This document shows, in pieces, positions 49,787 to 58,894 of a DNA stretch of 64,000 nucleotides; the stretch's first letter is position 1, and each line of letters starts with the position of its first letter. Made by a program: the position numbers and the translations under genes. The notes under the pieces were generated by a model. That model was not told where the DNA came from. It worked only from the letters and a program-made list of their open reading frames with translations, and did not search any database. The stretch is from Paraburkholderia polaris. GTDB taxonomy: Bacteria; Pseudomonadota; Gammaproteobacteria; Burkholderiales; Burkholderiaceae. The stretch is from assembly GCF_012927345.1 (NCBI RefSeq), contig NZ_JABBGJ010000053.1, positions 1 to 64,000 on the forward strand, in the 5' to 3' direction.

Positions 49787-52407
49787 AGCTGGAAAGTATC
49801 GCGATTCAGGAGTTCAAGCAGTTCACCGGCCGGCTCGTTATCGACGATCTGCAGCCCGGTCTCAATCTGTTCACCGGCCCAAACGAGGCCGGCAAGAGCA
49901 CGATCGCGGAAGCCGTGCGAGCGGTGTTCCTCGAACGCTACAAGGCGTCGCATCTGAAAGACCTGCTGCCGTGGGGCAAGGCGAGCGGGCAACCTTCGGT
50001 TGAAGTGACGTTCGATATGGACGGCACAGCGTGCAGGCTGTCGAAGCAGTTTGTCACACGGCAGCGCTGCGAGCTGAAGATCGGCCAGGCGGTGTTCGGC
50101 GAAGATGAAGCCGAAGACAAGCTCGCCGCGCTGCTCGGCTTTTCGCGTGCCGCGCGCGGGCCGCTCAAGGCGGAAAACGCCGGCGTTCCCGGTTTGTTGT
50201 GGGTGCAACAAGGTGGCACGCAGGAGGTGCGCGATTCCACGGGACACGCGGCGCAGTATCTGCGCGACGCGTTGTCGCAACTGTCGGGCGGCAATGAATC
50301 GGCGGGTGAGGATGCGCTGATCGCGGCGGTGCAGCGTGAGCTTCGGCAACTGCTCACGGCGCGTACGCAGAAGTCCACCGGACCGTTGGCCGAGGCCGAA
50401 CAGGCCTTGGCGGCGCTGATTGAAGAACGCGACGATCTCGAGCAGCAGCGTCAGCAGTTCGACGAGAATATAGCGCGCCTTGCCACGCAGCAGGAAGCCT
50501 TCGAGGACGCGCTACGCAAGCGTCCCTGGGAGCTTCACGAGCAGAAGGCCGTGCAGGCGCAACAGCGCGCCGATGCTGCGGCGGAACTCGAACGCAGTCT
50601 TCAGGGGCTCGCGCAGTCGCTGAAATTGAGCGACGCGGAACTGGCGCTGTCGGTGCAGCAGGAACAGGCCGCAACAGAACTGGAGGCGGCCGTTGCCCGC
50701 GAACGGCAGCAACTCGACGCCGCTCGCGCCAACGTGTCGGCGGTTCAGCACGACCATGCACAGGCTCAGGCGAGCGTGGCGCAATTCGAGCAGGCGTATG
50801 CCGACGCCAGCCGCGCCCACGAACTGGCGAGCGCCGCGGTGACCGCGGGCGATTTGCGCAGTCAGATTGCTCTGCACCGCACCGAGAGCGAGCGGCTTGA
50901 GGCGGCGATCGCGGCCGCCGGCAAGGCGAACGAGGCCGTACTGGAGGCGACGCGTGCAGCGGCGGCGGTCGAAATCGACGGGGCGCAATTGAAGCGGCTC
51001 CAGGCGCTCGATGCGGAGTTGACTGTGCTGCGCGCCCGCACCGAAGCGGCGATGACGCGTATCGAATACCGGCTGAATGGCGCGATTACCGTCGGCGATA
51101 CGAAGGTGAGCGGCGAAGGTGTGTTGCGGCTCGACGAGGAAAAGCTGATCGGTCTTGGCGAGCTCGGCGAATTGCGCGTGATTCCGGGCGTTTCCGATCT
51201 GTCTGCGCAGTTGTCTGAGCTGGCGTCGCTAGAAGCCCGGCATGCGCAGCTGTTGCAGGCACTGGGCGTAGCGTCGCTGGGCGAAGCCGAGGCCAGGCAC
51301 GAGCAGTGGAAGACGCTGGTCGCGCAGCAGAAAAGTCAGGCGAAGATTCTTGAGGTGCATGCGCCGCAAGGCATCGACACGCTGCGTGCTGCGTTGGCTT
51401 CGGCCGCCGCGCGGTTGCAAACGTCGAACGAGCGGCTGGCGATCTTGCCCGATGTCTCTGCTGCGCCGCCGCTTGATGAAGCTCGCCGTAATGCCGACAT
51501 CGCGCGCGATGCATTGGACGCTGCCAGAAAAGTGCTGGCACAGGCGGCGGAAAGCAGATCCACCGCCACGGCTACGACAGAATCGCTCGCTGGTCAGTTG
51601 CAGCGAAAGGAAGCCCAACTGAGCGACGAAGCGTTTTGCCGCAACCGTGCGCAGTGGCAGGCAAAAATTGTTGAGCAGCGTGTACAGGTTGAGGCGCTGA
51701 AAAAGCAACTCGAAGGACGTGAGCGCGAGCTGGAAGCAGCGCGTCTCGACGATCCGGCGGCTGAAGCGAAACGCTATCGTGCATCGGCAGAGCTTGCGCG
51801 CAACGAGCAGCACGAGCGGCAACTGCGGATCGCGCAGTTGCGCAGTCAGTTGGAGACGGTGGGCGCATCCGGCCTAGGGGAGCGTCTTGCGACGGTGAAG
51901 GCGTCGGTCGAGCAAGCCACCCGCCGCAAGGACGAACTCAGCTTGCGGGCGAGCGCTTTGAGTCTGCTCGACGAGGTGCTGGTCGACGAACGCGACGCGG
52001 CGGTCGCGCAATTGCGTGCGCCGCTGACCGAGCGGCTTGGGCACTACCTGAAACGGATTTTCCCGCAGTCGACGATTGCGCTCGGCGACGATTTGAGTCC
52101 CGCGACGTTGGATCGTTATGGCCGTGCGGATACGCTCGACGCGTTGAGCTTCGGTACGCGGGAGCAACTTGGTATCTTGACGCGGCTGGCGTATGCGGAT
52201 CTTTTGAAGGCGTCGGGTCGCCCGACCTTGCTGATGCTCGACGATGCTGCCGTGCATACCGATGCGGCGCGGCGCGATGCGATCAAGCGCGCGCTGATCG
52301 ACGCGGCGACGCGGCACCAGATTCTGGTGTTCACGTGCCATCCAGAGCTTTGGGACGATCTGGGTGTGAGGCAGCGGGCGATTGACGATTTGAAGGCGGC
52401 GGCGTGA
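49783..52407 (+). CDS. SbcC/Rad50-like ATPase (YhaN type)
   Basis: An 874-residue SMC-like ATPase. Walker A is G-P-N-E-A-G-K-S-T (about 32-40). A long coiled-coil arm rich in A, E, Q and R spans about 190-780. The ABC signature-like L-S-F-G-T-R-E-Q-L is near 786, and Walker B is T-L-L-M-L-D-D-A near 812. I see no C-x-x-C zinc hook at the tip, which fits the shorter YhaN group better than SbcC. With the overlapping nuclease it should form a DNA-end-processing complex. Only this pair is present in the operon. Confidence 0.87.
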   Translation: MKLESIAIQEFKQFTGRLVIDDLQPGLNLFTGPNEAGKSTIAEAVRAVFLERYKASHLKDLLPWGKASGQPSVEVTFDMDGTACRLSKQFVTRQRCELKIGQAVFGEDEAEDKLAALLGFSRAARGPLKAENAGVPGLLWVQQGGTQEVRDSTGHAAQYLRDALSQLSGGNESAGEDALIAAVQRELRQLLTARTQKSTGPLAEAEQALAALIEERDDLEQQRQQFDENIARLATQQEAFEDALRKRPWELHEQKAVQAQQRADAAAELERSLQGLAQSLKLSDAELALSVQQEQAATELEAAVARERQQLDAARANVSAVQHDHAQAQASVAQFEQAYADASRAHELASAAVTAGDLRSQIALHRTESERLEAAIAAAGKANEAVLEATRAAAAVEIDGAQLKRLQALDAELTVLRARTEAAMTRIEYRLNGAITVGDTKVSGEGVLRLDEEKLIGLGELGELRVIPGVSDLSAQLSELASLEARHAQLLQALGVASLGEAEARHEQWKTLVAQQKSQAKILEVHAPQGIDTLRAALASAAARLQTSNERLAILPDVSAAPPLDEARRNADIARDALDAARKVLAQAAESRSTATATTESLAGQLQRKEAQLSDEAFCRNRAQWQAKIVEQRVQVEALKKQLEGRERELEAARLDDPAAEAKRYRASAELARNEQHERQLRIAQLRSQLETVGASGLGERLATVKASVEQATRRKDELSLRASALSLLDEVLVDERDAAVAQLRAPLTERLGHYLKRIFPQSTIALGDDLSPATLDRYGRADTLDALSFGTREQLGILTRLAYADLLKASGRPTLLMLDDAAVHTDAARRDAIKRALIDAATRHQILVFTCHPELWDDLGVRQRAIDDLKAAA

Positions 52408-52512
52408 GGGGACACGCGCGTTAGTGGACGGTTGGGATGCGGATGGGGGCGGTGGTGAAGGTGATACAAATGTGCAGCGCGCTCAGCTGGTGACCGATAA
52501 GCGCACTTCGAT

Positions 52513-54339
52513 TCACTCATACCACCGCGGCGTATAAACCCACTCGCCACCGTCGATGCCATTTGCAAACCCCCGCGTCGTCGACGACCCCACGATCACC
52601 ATCGTGCGCATATCCACATCGGAAGAGCGCAGTTCGCCGAGCGTGATCGTGCGCAGTGTGCTGCCTGGCCTGCCGATATCGCGTCCGAGCACCACCTTCG
52701 TCGCCGCAGCGCGATATTCCCGCACGATGTCCAGCGCTTTATCTAACTGCCACGGCCGTGCGCGCGAGATCGGGTTGTAGAACGCCATCACCAGGTCCGC
52801 TTCGGCCGCATGCCTGAGGCGCTTTTCGATGATAGTCCACGGTTTCAGGTTGTCGGATAGCGACAGCATGCAGAAGTCATGACCCAACGGCGCGCCGGCT
52901 TGCGCTGCGGTCGCCATGGCCGCGGACACCCCCGGCACGATGGCGAGTTGGACCGCGCGCCAGTCAGCGTTCGTCGAACCTCCCTCTTCGAGCGCCTCAA
53001 GCACCGCAGCCGCCATCGCGAACACGCCAGGGTCGCCCGACGACACCATCACCACTGACCGTCCTGTGCTAGCGAGTTCGAATGCATGACGTGCACGCTG
53101 CATCTCCTCGCGATTGTCCGTGCCGTGTACGCGTTGATCGGCGCGTAACGGACCGGCCATTTTCACGTAGGTTTCGTAGCCGAGAATATCGGTGGCTTCG
53201 TTCAGCGCTGTCCGAGCGGCCGGCACCATCAGGTCGGCGCTGCCGGGGCCGAGGCCGATCACGGTCAAGCGGCCGCGTGGACGGCCAATCGTGTCCGGGT
53301 CGATGGCCAATGCAGCCAACGCGAGCGCAACCCCTGCGTCCGCGTCGTCATGCAAGGTTTGATAAGGGACGCGCAGCGCGGCATGCAGCAAATTGCTCGG
53401 CGGCTCGCCGTCTTCCGGGCGCGGCTCGGCAAAACGCAGCGGCACGTTCAGGCTCGCCGCGGCATCGGCGAACGCCGGGTTCGCCGTGTGTTCGGAAGAA
53501 GCCAGCAGGGCCGCGAGGGAAAGCGTCGCAAGACCATGCGCGTTCAGTGTCTCGCGCACGAGCGCAGCGATCCGGGCGCCGGAATCCGGCTGCGCATCTG
53601 AATTGGAATCTGCGTCGATGTTCGCATCTGTATTGGAATCTGCACCAGCACCAGCACCAGCACCAGCACCAGCACCAGCACCAATACCTGGAACCGTCAC
53701 TGCCACCACCACACTACGCGGATGAATGACCAATTCGTCATCACGCCCATCCCACGCGCGTGGCGTCACGCGAATCGCGAGACGTGCCGATTCGGAGCGC
53801 GGCAGTTGCGCTTCATCGAGCCAAGGCGCTTCGCCCTCGATTCGCGTGCTTTCTCCGGCCAGCAGATCCGAAACAAACCGCTTACCTTGCGTAATATCGG
53901 CGAGCGCATAGCCGTCAGGTGGATTGAGCACACACGTTCCGAAGCGAAGTTCGCCACTCGTCGTAATTGCAGGCGACACGGTCATCGCAGCTGCAATCTC
54001 GCGTGCCATCACATTGACGCCTGCGAGACCGCCAAGCAACGGCACGACCGCGCTGCCATCTTCGGCGATAGCTAGCACGGGCGGCTCGACGCCTTTGTTC
54101 GACAGCAATGGCGCAACGCAACGAATCACGATACCCGCCGCACACAGCGCGACGATCGGTGTGCCACGCGAATACAGTTCACGCAGATGCGAGCTGAGTT
54201 CGATGTACGAGACGTCCGCCTCAACTCGCCCCTGCAAGGCATGCACCTGGCTACCTGCATACAGCGCCTGAATCCGCCGCGCCGTCGCCAGTGCGCCCAC
54301 GCCGAGAATCACAATCGCGGGTGGCGTCAACCTTGCCAT
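52513..54339 (-). CDS. cobJ: CbiG-CobJ fusion: cobalt-precorrin-5A hydrolase-like + precorrin-3B C17-methyltransferase
   Basis: A 608-residue fusion for corrin-ring contraction. Residues about 50-125 are the CbiG N-terminal region (I-V-A-L-C-A-A-G-I-V-I-R and L-L-G-G-L-A-G-V-N). About 253-310 is the CbiG C-terminal region, related to CobE. From about 357 the tetrapyrrole methylase fold of CobJ follows (L-T-V-I-G-L-G-P-G-S-A-D-L; S-S-G-D-P-G-V-F-A-M). Between the two CbiG parts is a low-complexity insert, (G-A)n then D-S-N-T-D-A-N-I-D-A-D, encoded by a hexanucleotide repeat. It is the last gene of the minus-strand cob operon and overlaps cobI by 13 bases. Confidence 0.93.
   Translation of the reverse strand: MARLTPPAIVILGVGALATARRIQALYAGSQVHALQGRVEADVSYIELSSHLRELYSRGTPIVALCAAGIVIRCVAPLLSNKGVEPPVLAIAEDGSAVVPLLGGLAGVNVMAREIAAAMTVSPAITTSGELRFGTCVLNPPDGYALADITQGKRFVSDLLAGESTRIEGEAPWLDEAQLPRSESARLAIRVTPRAWDGRDDELVIHPRSVVVAVTVPGIGAGAGAGAGAGAGADSNTDANIDADSNSDAQPDSGARIAALVRETLNAHGLATLSLAALLASSEHTANPAFADAAASLNVPLRFAEPRPEDGEPPSNLLHAALRVPYQTLHDDADAGVALALAALAIDPDTIGRPRGRLTVIGLGPGSADLMVPAARTALNEATDILGYETYVKMAGPLRADQRVHGTDNREEMQRARHAFELASTGRSVVMVSSGDPGVFAMAAAVLEALEEGGSTNADWRAVQLAIVPGVSAAMATAAQAGAPLGHDFCMLSLSDNLKPWTIIEKRLRHAAEADLVMAFYNPISRARPWQLDKALDIVREYRAAATKVVLGRDIGRPGSTLRTITLGELRSSDVDMRTMVIVGSSTTRGFANGIDGGEWVYTPRWYE
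53643..53684. repeat. Hexanucleotide repeat (CACCAG)6 inside cobJ
   Basis: Six perfect CACCAG units plus CACCAA. On the coding strand they give alternating Gly-Ala in the linker between the CbiG regions; the frame is kept whatever the unit number. Confidence 0.95.
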
Positions 54340-55058
54340 TTTTCCCCCGGCACGACGAGCAGCGAAAAATACGGCGAAGCCATCGGATCGACTTCGGCGA
54401 GCGGCACGATGCGCTGATTGCCCATCGTCGCGCGTTCGACGTAAAGCGCACGATGCGCGAGCCCCAATTCGCCGAGCACGCGCCGCACCTTATCAAAATT
54501 GCGGCCCAGTTTCATGATGACCGCAGCGTCCGCATCGGCGAGACGCCGGCGCAGTTCGTCTTCTGGCAACACGCCGGAGAGCACCGACAAACTCTGATTG
54601 CGATACACCAGCGGCGAACCGAGCACCGCCGCACCGCCGAGCATCGAGCACACACCGGGCACGACTTCGGCCTCGAAACGCGCCGCGAGACGGTCGTGCA
54701 AATACATATACGAGCCGTAGAAAAACGGATCGCCTTCGCAAATCACCGCGACATCGCGGCCCGCGTCGAGATGGCCGGCGACGATCTGCGCAGCGGTGTC
54801 GTAGAAGTCGGCGATGATCGCTTCATACGAAAGCGGCGGCTCGAGCGCTTCGGTGGTGACGGGATAAACCAGCGGCAGATGCTGTTGAGCGTCATGCAGA
54901 TGCGCCTCGATGATGCTGAAGGCGTTGCCCTTTTTACCCTTCGCGACGAAATACGCGACCACGGGGGCCGCTTTCAGCAAACGCAGCGCTTTCAGTGTGA
55001 TGAGTTCCGGGTCGCCGGGGCCGACGCCCAGTCCGAATAAACGTCCTTGCACGGTCAT
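54327..55058 (-). CDS. cobI: Precorrin-2 C20-methyltransferase
   Basis: A 243-residue SAM-dependent tetrapyrrole methylase that converts precorrin-2 to precorrin-3A. Motifs: L-F-G-L-G-V-G-P-G-D-P-E-L-I-T (7-21), C-E-G-D-P-F-F-Y-G-S (about 108-117) and V-P-G-V-C-S-M (about 134-140). The stop of cobH directly abuts its start (55058/55059), and its end overlaps the cobJ fusion, so translation is coupled along the operon. Confidence 0.95.
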   Translation of the reverse strand: MTVQGRLFGLGVGPGDPELITLKALRLLKAAPVVAYFVAKGKKGNAFSIIEAHLHDAQQHLPLVYPVTTEALEPPLSYEAIIADFYDTAAQIVAGHLDAGRDVAVICEGDPFFYGSYMYLHDRLAARFEAEVVPGVCSMLGGAAVLGSPLVYRNQSLSVLSGVLPEDELRRRLADADAAVIMKLGRNFDKVRRVLGELGLAHRALYVERATMGNQRIVPLAEVDPMASPYFSLLVVPGEKWQG

Positions 55059-55685
55059 TTACTCGACCTCCGTCGCCAGCGCGTTTACAGCGGCAGCGGC
55101 CATCGCGCTGCCGCCGCGTCGGCCGTGAACCACGACGTAAGGCACGCCGCGGCTGTCTTCGGCCAGCATCGCTTTCGATTCGGCCGCGCCGACGAAACCG
55201 ACCGGAAAACCGAGGATCAGCGCGGGTTTCGGTGCGCCGGCATCGAGCATGTCGAGCAGATGAAAGAGGGCGGTCGGCGCGTTGCCGATCACGACGACGC
55301 TGCCTGCCAGATACGGCCGCCACAATTCGAGCGCGGCGGCCGAGCGCGTATTGCCGAGTTCGCGCGCGAGCACGGGCACATCCTGATGCGTGAGGGTGCA
55401 GATCACTTCGTTGTTCGCGGACAGTCGTGCGCGCGTGATCCCTTGCGCCACCATGCCGGCGTCGCACAGAATCGGCGCGCCTTGTGCCAGCGCCGTGCGG
55501 CCGGCGGCGCCTGCGTCGTTGGAAAACTGAATATCCTCAATGACGTCGACCATGCCGCAGGCGTGGATCACGCGCACCGCGAGCTTTTCAAGGTCAGCGG
55601 GGATGCGGGAGAGATCGGCCTCCGCACGTATCGTCGCGAAGGATTGGCGATAGATCTCCTGACCGTCGCGAATGTAATCAAGCAT
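55059..55685 (-). CDS. cobH: Precorrin-8X methylmutase
   Basis: A 208-residue enzyme that moves a methyl group from C11 to C12 to give hydrogenobyrinate. Family marks are D-Y-I-R-D-G-Q-E-I-Y, the catalytic-histidine stretch V-I-H-A-C-G-M-V-D (about 39-47), I-G-N-A-P-T-A-L-F-H (about 131-140), P-V-G-F-V-G-A-A-E-S-K and G-R-R-G-G-S. The start overlaps the end of cobG by eight bases. Confidence 0.95.
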   Translation of the reverse strand: MLDYIRDGQEIYRQSFATIRAEADLSRIPADLEKLAVRVIHACGMVDVIEDIQFSNDAGAAGRTALAQGAPILCDAGMVAQGITRARLSANNEVICTLTHQDVPVLARELGNTRSAAALELWRPYLAGSVVVIGNAPTALFHLLDMLDAGAPKPALILGFPVGFVGAAESKAMLAEDSRGVPYVVVHGRRGGSAMAAAAVNALATEVE

Positions 55686-57183
55686 CTAAAGGGCTCCGGG
55701 CCGGGTGTGCCAATGGGTCGAGCATGTCGGCGGCCTGTTCGATCGTGAGTTGGTGCGCGACGCACGAGCCGAAACCCGGCTGGCCGTCGCGTCGATAAAG
55801 GTCATAGATTCCGGGCGCCGCGGCCAGCAGCGTGTACGGCGCGCAATGTGCGGCGGCGCATGAGCGCGGACAGCCGCTTAGATGGACATCGATGCCGTCG
55901 GGCAAGCGATCCGCTAGAAGCAGTGCGTCGGCTTTGGTATCGGCAAGGCTTTTTGCGCAGCCGGTGGAACCGGCGCAGGCGATCAAGTGCGTAATAGGCT
56001 GTGCGGGATCGCAGGCGAGGCCGAGCGCGTTCATTTCAGCGAGCACAGCGGGCGCGGCATTGGCAGCGATATCGGGCAGCAGTACGCTTTGCCAGGGCGT
56101 CATGCGCAGCGTGCCGTTGCCTTGCTGTTGCGCGAGCGTGGCGAGGCCACGCAAGGTCGCGGCGTCGAGGCGTCCGAGCGGCGGTTGGCCGCCTACGTGC
56201 AGCGTTCCCACGACTCGCTGCGCGTGCACGCCGAGTCGCAGCGTGGCATCGGCAGGCGTGCTGCGTTGCCAGTTTGCGAGCGATGTGTCGCGTGACAGCG
56301 GGAAATCGACGTACTTTTGAGCGTGCTGCAATACGGCGTCGATGGAATGTGCGGTAAGCAGATGACGCATGCGCGTGGCATCGGCGGCGGCTAGATCGAG
56401 GAATGTATGCAGCAGCGCGCGGACAAGATCTTTGGCCTGTGCAGGCAGCACGGCTGCGAGGGCGCCTGTGTAATTCGGACGAAGATGGACAGCGGAACTA
56501 CGCGAGTCGGTATGCTGGAATGCATCGGCATCGGCATCGGCATCGGCATCGGCATCGGCATCGGCATCGGCATCCGCGCCTGTGCTCGCGTCGGCCACCA
56601 CCGGCGGACAACCCGCCAATCCAAACACAAATCGCACACCGTCTTCAGCTTGTATCGCCGCCAGCCAGACATCATGCGGGTGATCGAGCCTGGCAAGCCG
56701 CTCACCGCCGTCCAGCAGTAGCGCGAATTTCGGCGATAGCCCCGCGAAACGCGCATCACTTTGCAGCAGTGTGAGAAGCTCGGTGCTGAGCGGCCAAGTG
56801 TCGAACAGCGCAAACGGATCGCGCCCGGCAGTCGGGCTCACCATCACGTTGCGAACATCGTCCGCAGCGGATGGCGGCAAGAGGCTGGAGGCGTCGGCCG
56901 CGCCCAACGCCCCAATCGGACCAAGACCCGCGTCAACCAGCGCCGCGATCAACGCCGCTTCATGCCCGCTTCGCACGCCACGCACCTGCAGATTCGCGCG
57001 ATTGGTCAGTTCGACCACGCCTGCCGCATGCCGCTCACTGACGTCGGCGATCGCCTCAGCTTGCCCCGCGCCCAGCTCGCCGCCGGGCAATTTGATCCGG
57101 CAGATCCCACCATCGCGCGCGGCGACGATGCGCAGCAGCCCCGGACAGGCCGAGGGCCGCAGCGCGAGGGCCGCGTCGGGCAT
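55678..57183 (-). CDS. cobG: Precorrin-3B synthase
   Basis: CobG is an oxygen-dependent enzyme that makes precorrin-3B in the aerobic cobalamin route. It belongs to the sulfite/nitrite reductase family, with two ferredoxin-like repeats (first near 25-100: K-L-P-G-G-E-L, T-N-R-A-N-L-Q-V-R-G; second near 325-410) and a [4Fe-4S]/siroheme-type cysteine set, A-C-A-G-S-T-G-C-A-K-S and S-G-C-P-R-S-C-A-A. Near residue 210 a hexanucleotide repeat gives an Asp-Ala run. The ATG at 57183 gives 501 residues; the frame is open through the riboswitch to 57528, so the start is provisional. It is the first gene of the riboswitch-led operon. Confidence 0.9.
   Translation of the reverse strand: MPDAALALRPSACPGLLRIVAARDGGICRIKLPGGELGAGQAEAIADVSERHAAGVVELTNRANLQVRGVRSGHEAALIAALVDAGLGPIGALGAADASSLLPPSAADDVRNVMVSPTAGRDPFALFDTWPLSTELLTLLQSDARFAGLSPKFALLLDGGERLARLDHPHDVWLAAIQAEDGVRFVFGLAGCPPVVADASTGADADADADADADADADADAFQHTDSRSSAVHLRPNYTGALAAVLPAQAKDLVRALLHTFLDLAAADATRMRHLLTAHSIDAVLQHAQKYVDFPLSRDTSLANWQRSTPADATLRLGVHAQRVVGTLHVGGQPPLGRLDAATLRGLATLAQQQGNGTLRMTPWQSVLLPDIAANAAPAVLAEMNALGLACDPAQPITHLIACAGSTGCAKSLADTKADALLLADRLPDGIDVHLSGCPRSCAAAHCAPYTLLAAAPGIYDLYRRDGQPGFGSCVAHQLTIEQAADMLDPLAHPARSPLDA
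56522..56575. repeat. Hexanucleotide repeat (GCATCG)8 inside cobG
   Basis: Eight perfect GCATCG units and one GCATCC. On the coding strand they give a run of Asp-Ala dipeptides at a likely surface loop; unit-number changes keep the frame. Confidence 0.95.
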
Positions 57184-57311
57184 AGCAGTGGAGGGCGAAG
57201 CTTGATTCAAGACGGACACCGGGTTTAGCGTCGCGCGAAGGCCCGAGCGCCGCCCAGGCGGGCATTGCTGCGGCATCGGTACACCCCGCCCGATGTAGGC
57301 TGGCACGAACA

Positions 57312-57470
57312 GTCTGGCCGGCAGGTCTCCTGGCTGGCAGGTCATGGTCCGCCGCGGCCTTCCCGGTCGAACCAGTGGCACGGAGCGCAGGCGGACTCGC
57401 TGCATACAGTTGCGGGGGCAGCCACAGTGGCACTGTGTTCCCTCTTCGGCCCCGAAGGGCACCGGCGGCT
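57312..57470 (-). promoter_or_regulatory. Cobalamin (AdoCbl) riboswitch
   Basis: Read on the minus strand, the core is GAGGGAACACAGTGCC, then GCTGCCCCCGCAACTGT, a variable arm, CCACTGG, GACCGGGAAGG and the B12 box AGCCAGGAGACCTGCC (57320-57335). These are the conserved blocks of cobalamin riboswitches in their usual order. It precedes cobG, so high B12 should shut off the cobG-H-I-J operon by attenuation or by hiding the ribosome-binding site. Confidence 0.93.
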
Positions 57471-57565
57471 GTATTATGCCTTTTTTCGAACAGCACAACG
57501 AGGCTGGACGCTTTGATCGGCGTGGCACAGCGCATTATTTGAAGATACAGAAAGAGGATGGATGC

Positions 57566-58894
57566 ATGCCGGCTTGGCTGACCGTGGTGGGTATAGGCGA
57601 TGACGGCTTCGCCGGCTTGGGGAGGCCCGCGCGGCGTGCTTTGCTGGAAGCATCGGTGGTCTACGGCGGCGAACGGCATCTGGCGATGCTGCCTGCGCGC
57701 CTCGCCGCGCGCCGTGCGGCATGGCCGAGGCCGTTCGATCTCGCGCCTTTGCTGGCGGAGCGTACGGGGTCCGTGTGTGTGCTGGCGAGTGGAGACCCGA
57801 TGCTGTTTGGCGTCGGCGCGACGCTGGCGCGGCAGCTGCCGGCAGGCGAGTTGCGGGTGCTGCCGGCGCCCTCGTCGTTGTCGCTGGCGGCCGCGCGGCT
57901 TGGCTGGCCGTTGCAGGATGTCGCCACGGTTTCGCTGGTGGGACGGCCGTTGCCGACGCTGAATGCTCATCTGCACGACGGCGCGCGCGTCTTCGTGCTG
58001 AGTGCCGACGGGCGCACGCCCGCGGCGCTGGCCGAATTGCTGGATGCGCGCGGTTTCGGCGCGACCCGGATGACCGTGCTGGAACATTTGGGCGGCAATC
58101 TGGAGCGGCGTATAGATGGACGCGCGGACCAGTGGTCCGCGGGCGAAGTGGCGGCGCTGAACCTGATTGCGCTCGAATGCCGTGCCACGGAGGGGGCTCC
58201 GCGTTTGCCGTTGACCTCCGGCTTGCCCGATGACGCGTTTCGCCACGACGGTCAGTTGACCAAACGCGACATCCGCGCGATCACGCTGGCGCGGCTCGCG
58301 CCGACGCCAGGCGAATTGCTATGGGATGTGGGCGCGGGCAGTGGCTCGATCGGCATCGAATGGATGCGCGCGCACCCGACCTGCCGCGCGATCGCGATCG
58401 AAGGGCACGCGGAGCGGCAGCGGTTCATCGAACACAATCGCGATGCGTTGGGCGTGCCGGGTTTGCAACTGGTGGCCGGCCGCGCGCCCGATGCGCTGGA
58501 AGGATTGACCGTGCCGGATGCCGTGTTCATCGGCGGTGGCGTGACGGTGCCGGGCGTGCTGGATGTCTGCTGGGCGCGTCTGCGCGACGGCGGGAGACTC
58601 GTCGCCAACGCGGTCACTTTGCAGGGCGAGGCGGCGCTCGCGGCGTGGCGGGAGCAGCATGGCGGCACGCTGACCCGCATCGCGCTTGCCGACGCCCAGC
58701 CGCTCGGCGGCTTCGATACGTGGCGCCAGGCGCTGCCGATCACGCTGCTGGATGTCACCAAGCCGGCAAATGGCACTAACGGCACTTCCAGCACTTCCAG
58801 CACGTCGAGTACCAACGGCACGAACAGCACCGTAAGCACGAGCGCCACATCCGGCACGTCAGCCACCTCCGCCGACTCCCCACCCCGACCATAA
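57566..58894 (+). CDS. cobL: Precorrin-6Y C5,15-methyltransferase (decarboxylating)
   Basis: A 442-residue two-domain enzyme that methylates C5 and C15 and removes the C12 acetate carboxyl. The N-terminal CbiE half starts W-L-T-V-V-G-I-G-D-D-G and has L-A-S-G-D-P-M-L-F-G-V-G (about 73-84). The C-terminal CbiT half has the SAM site W-D-V-G-A-G-S-G-S-I-G-I-E-W (about 253-266). A Thr/Ser/Asn/Gly-rich tail of about 40 residues ends the protein and is not part of the family. The ATG at 57566 has AGAGG upstream. It starts the plus-strand cob operon and is divergent from the riboswitch. The stop overlaps the cbiD start. Confidence 0.94.
   Translation: MPAWLTVVGIGDDGFAGLGRPARRALLEASVVYGGERHLAMLPARLAARRAAWPRPFDLAPLLAERTGSVCVLASGDPMLFGVGATLARQLPAGELRVLPAPSSLSLAAARLGWPLQDVATVSLVGRPLPTLNAHLHDGARVFVLSADGRTPAALAELLDARGFGATRMTVLEHLGGNLERRIDGRADQWSAGEVAALNLIALECRATEGAPRLPLTSGLPDDAFRHDGQLTKRDIRAITLARLAPTPGELLWDVGAGSGSIGIEWMRAHPTCRAIAIEGHAERQRFIEHNRDALGVPGLQLVAGRAPDALEGLTVPDAVFIGGGVTVPGVLDVCWARLRDGGRLVANAVTLQGEAALAAWREQHGGTLTRIALADAQPLGGFDTWRQALPITLLDVTKPANGTNGTSSTSSTSSTNGTNSTVSTSATSGTSATSADSPPRP
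58768..58878 (+). repeat. Low-complexity Thr/Ser/Asn tail of cobL
   Basis: GGCACTAACGGCACTTCC and variants (GGCAC, AGCACTTCC, AGCACG) recur for about 110 bases, coding for N-G-T-N-G-T-S-S-T-S-S-T-type sequence. It is less regular than the repeats in cobJ and cobG. Confidence 0.75.

Noticed and set aside
53643..53684. Frameshift or misassembly at the cobJ repeat
   Set aside because: The units are six bases long and both flanks stay in the same CbiG/CobJ frame, so no shift is implied.
57056..58246. 396-codon minus-strand frame across the riboswitch and cobL
   Set aside because: It runs antisense to cobL and through the riboswitch; Q/R/H-rich without motifs.
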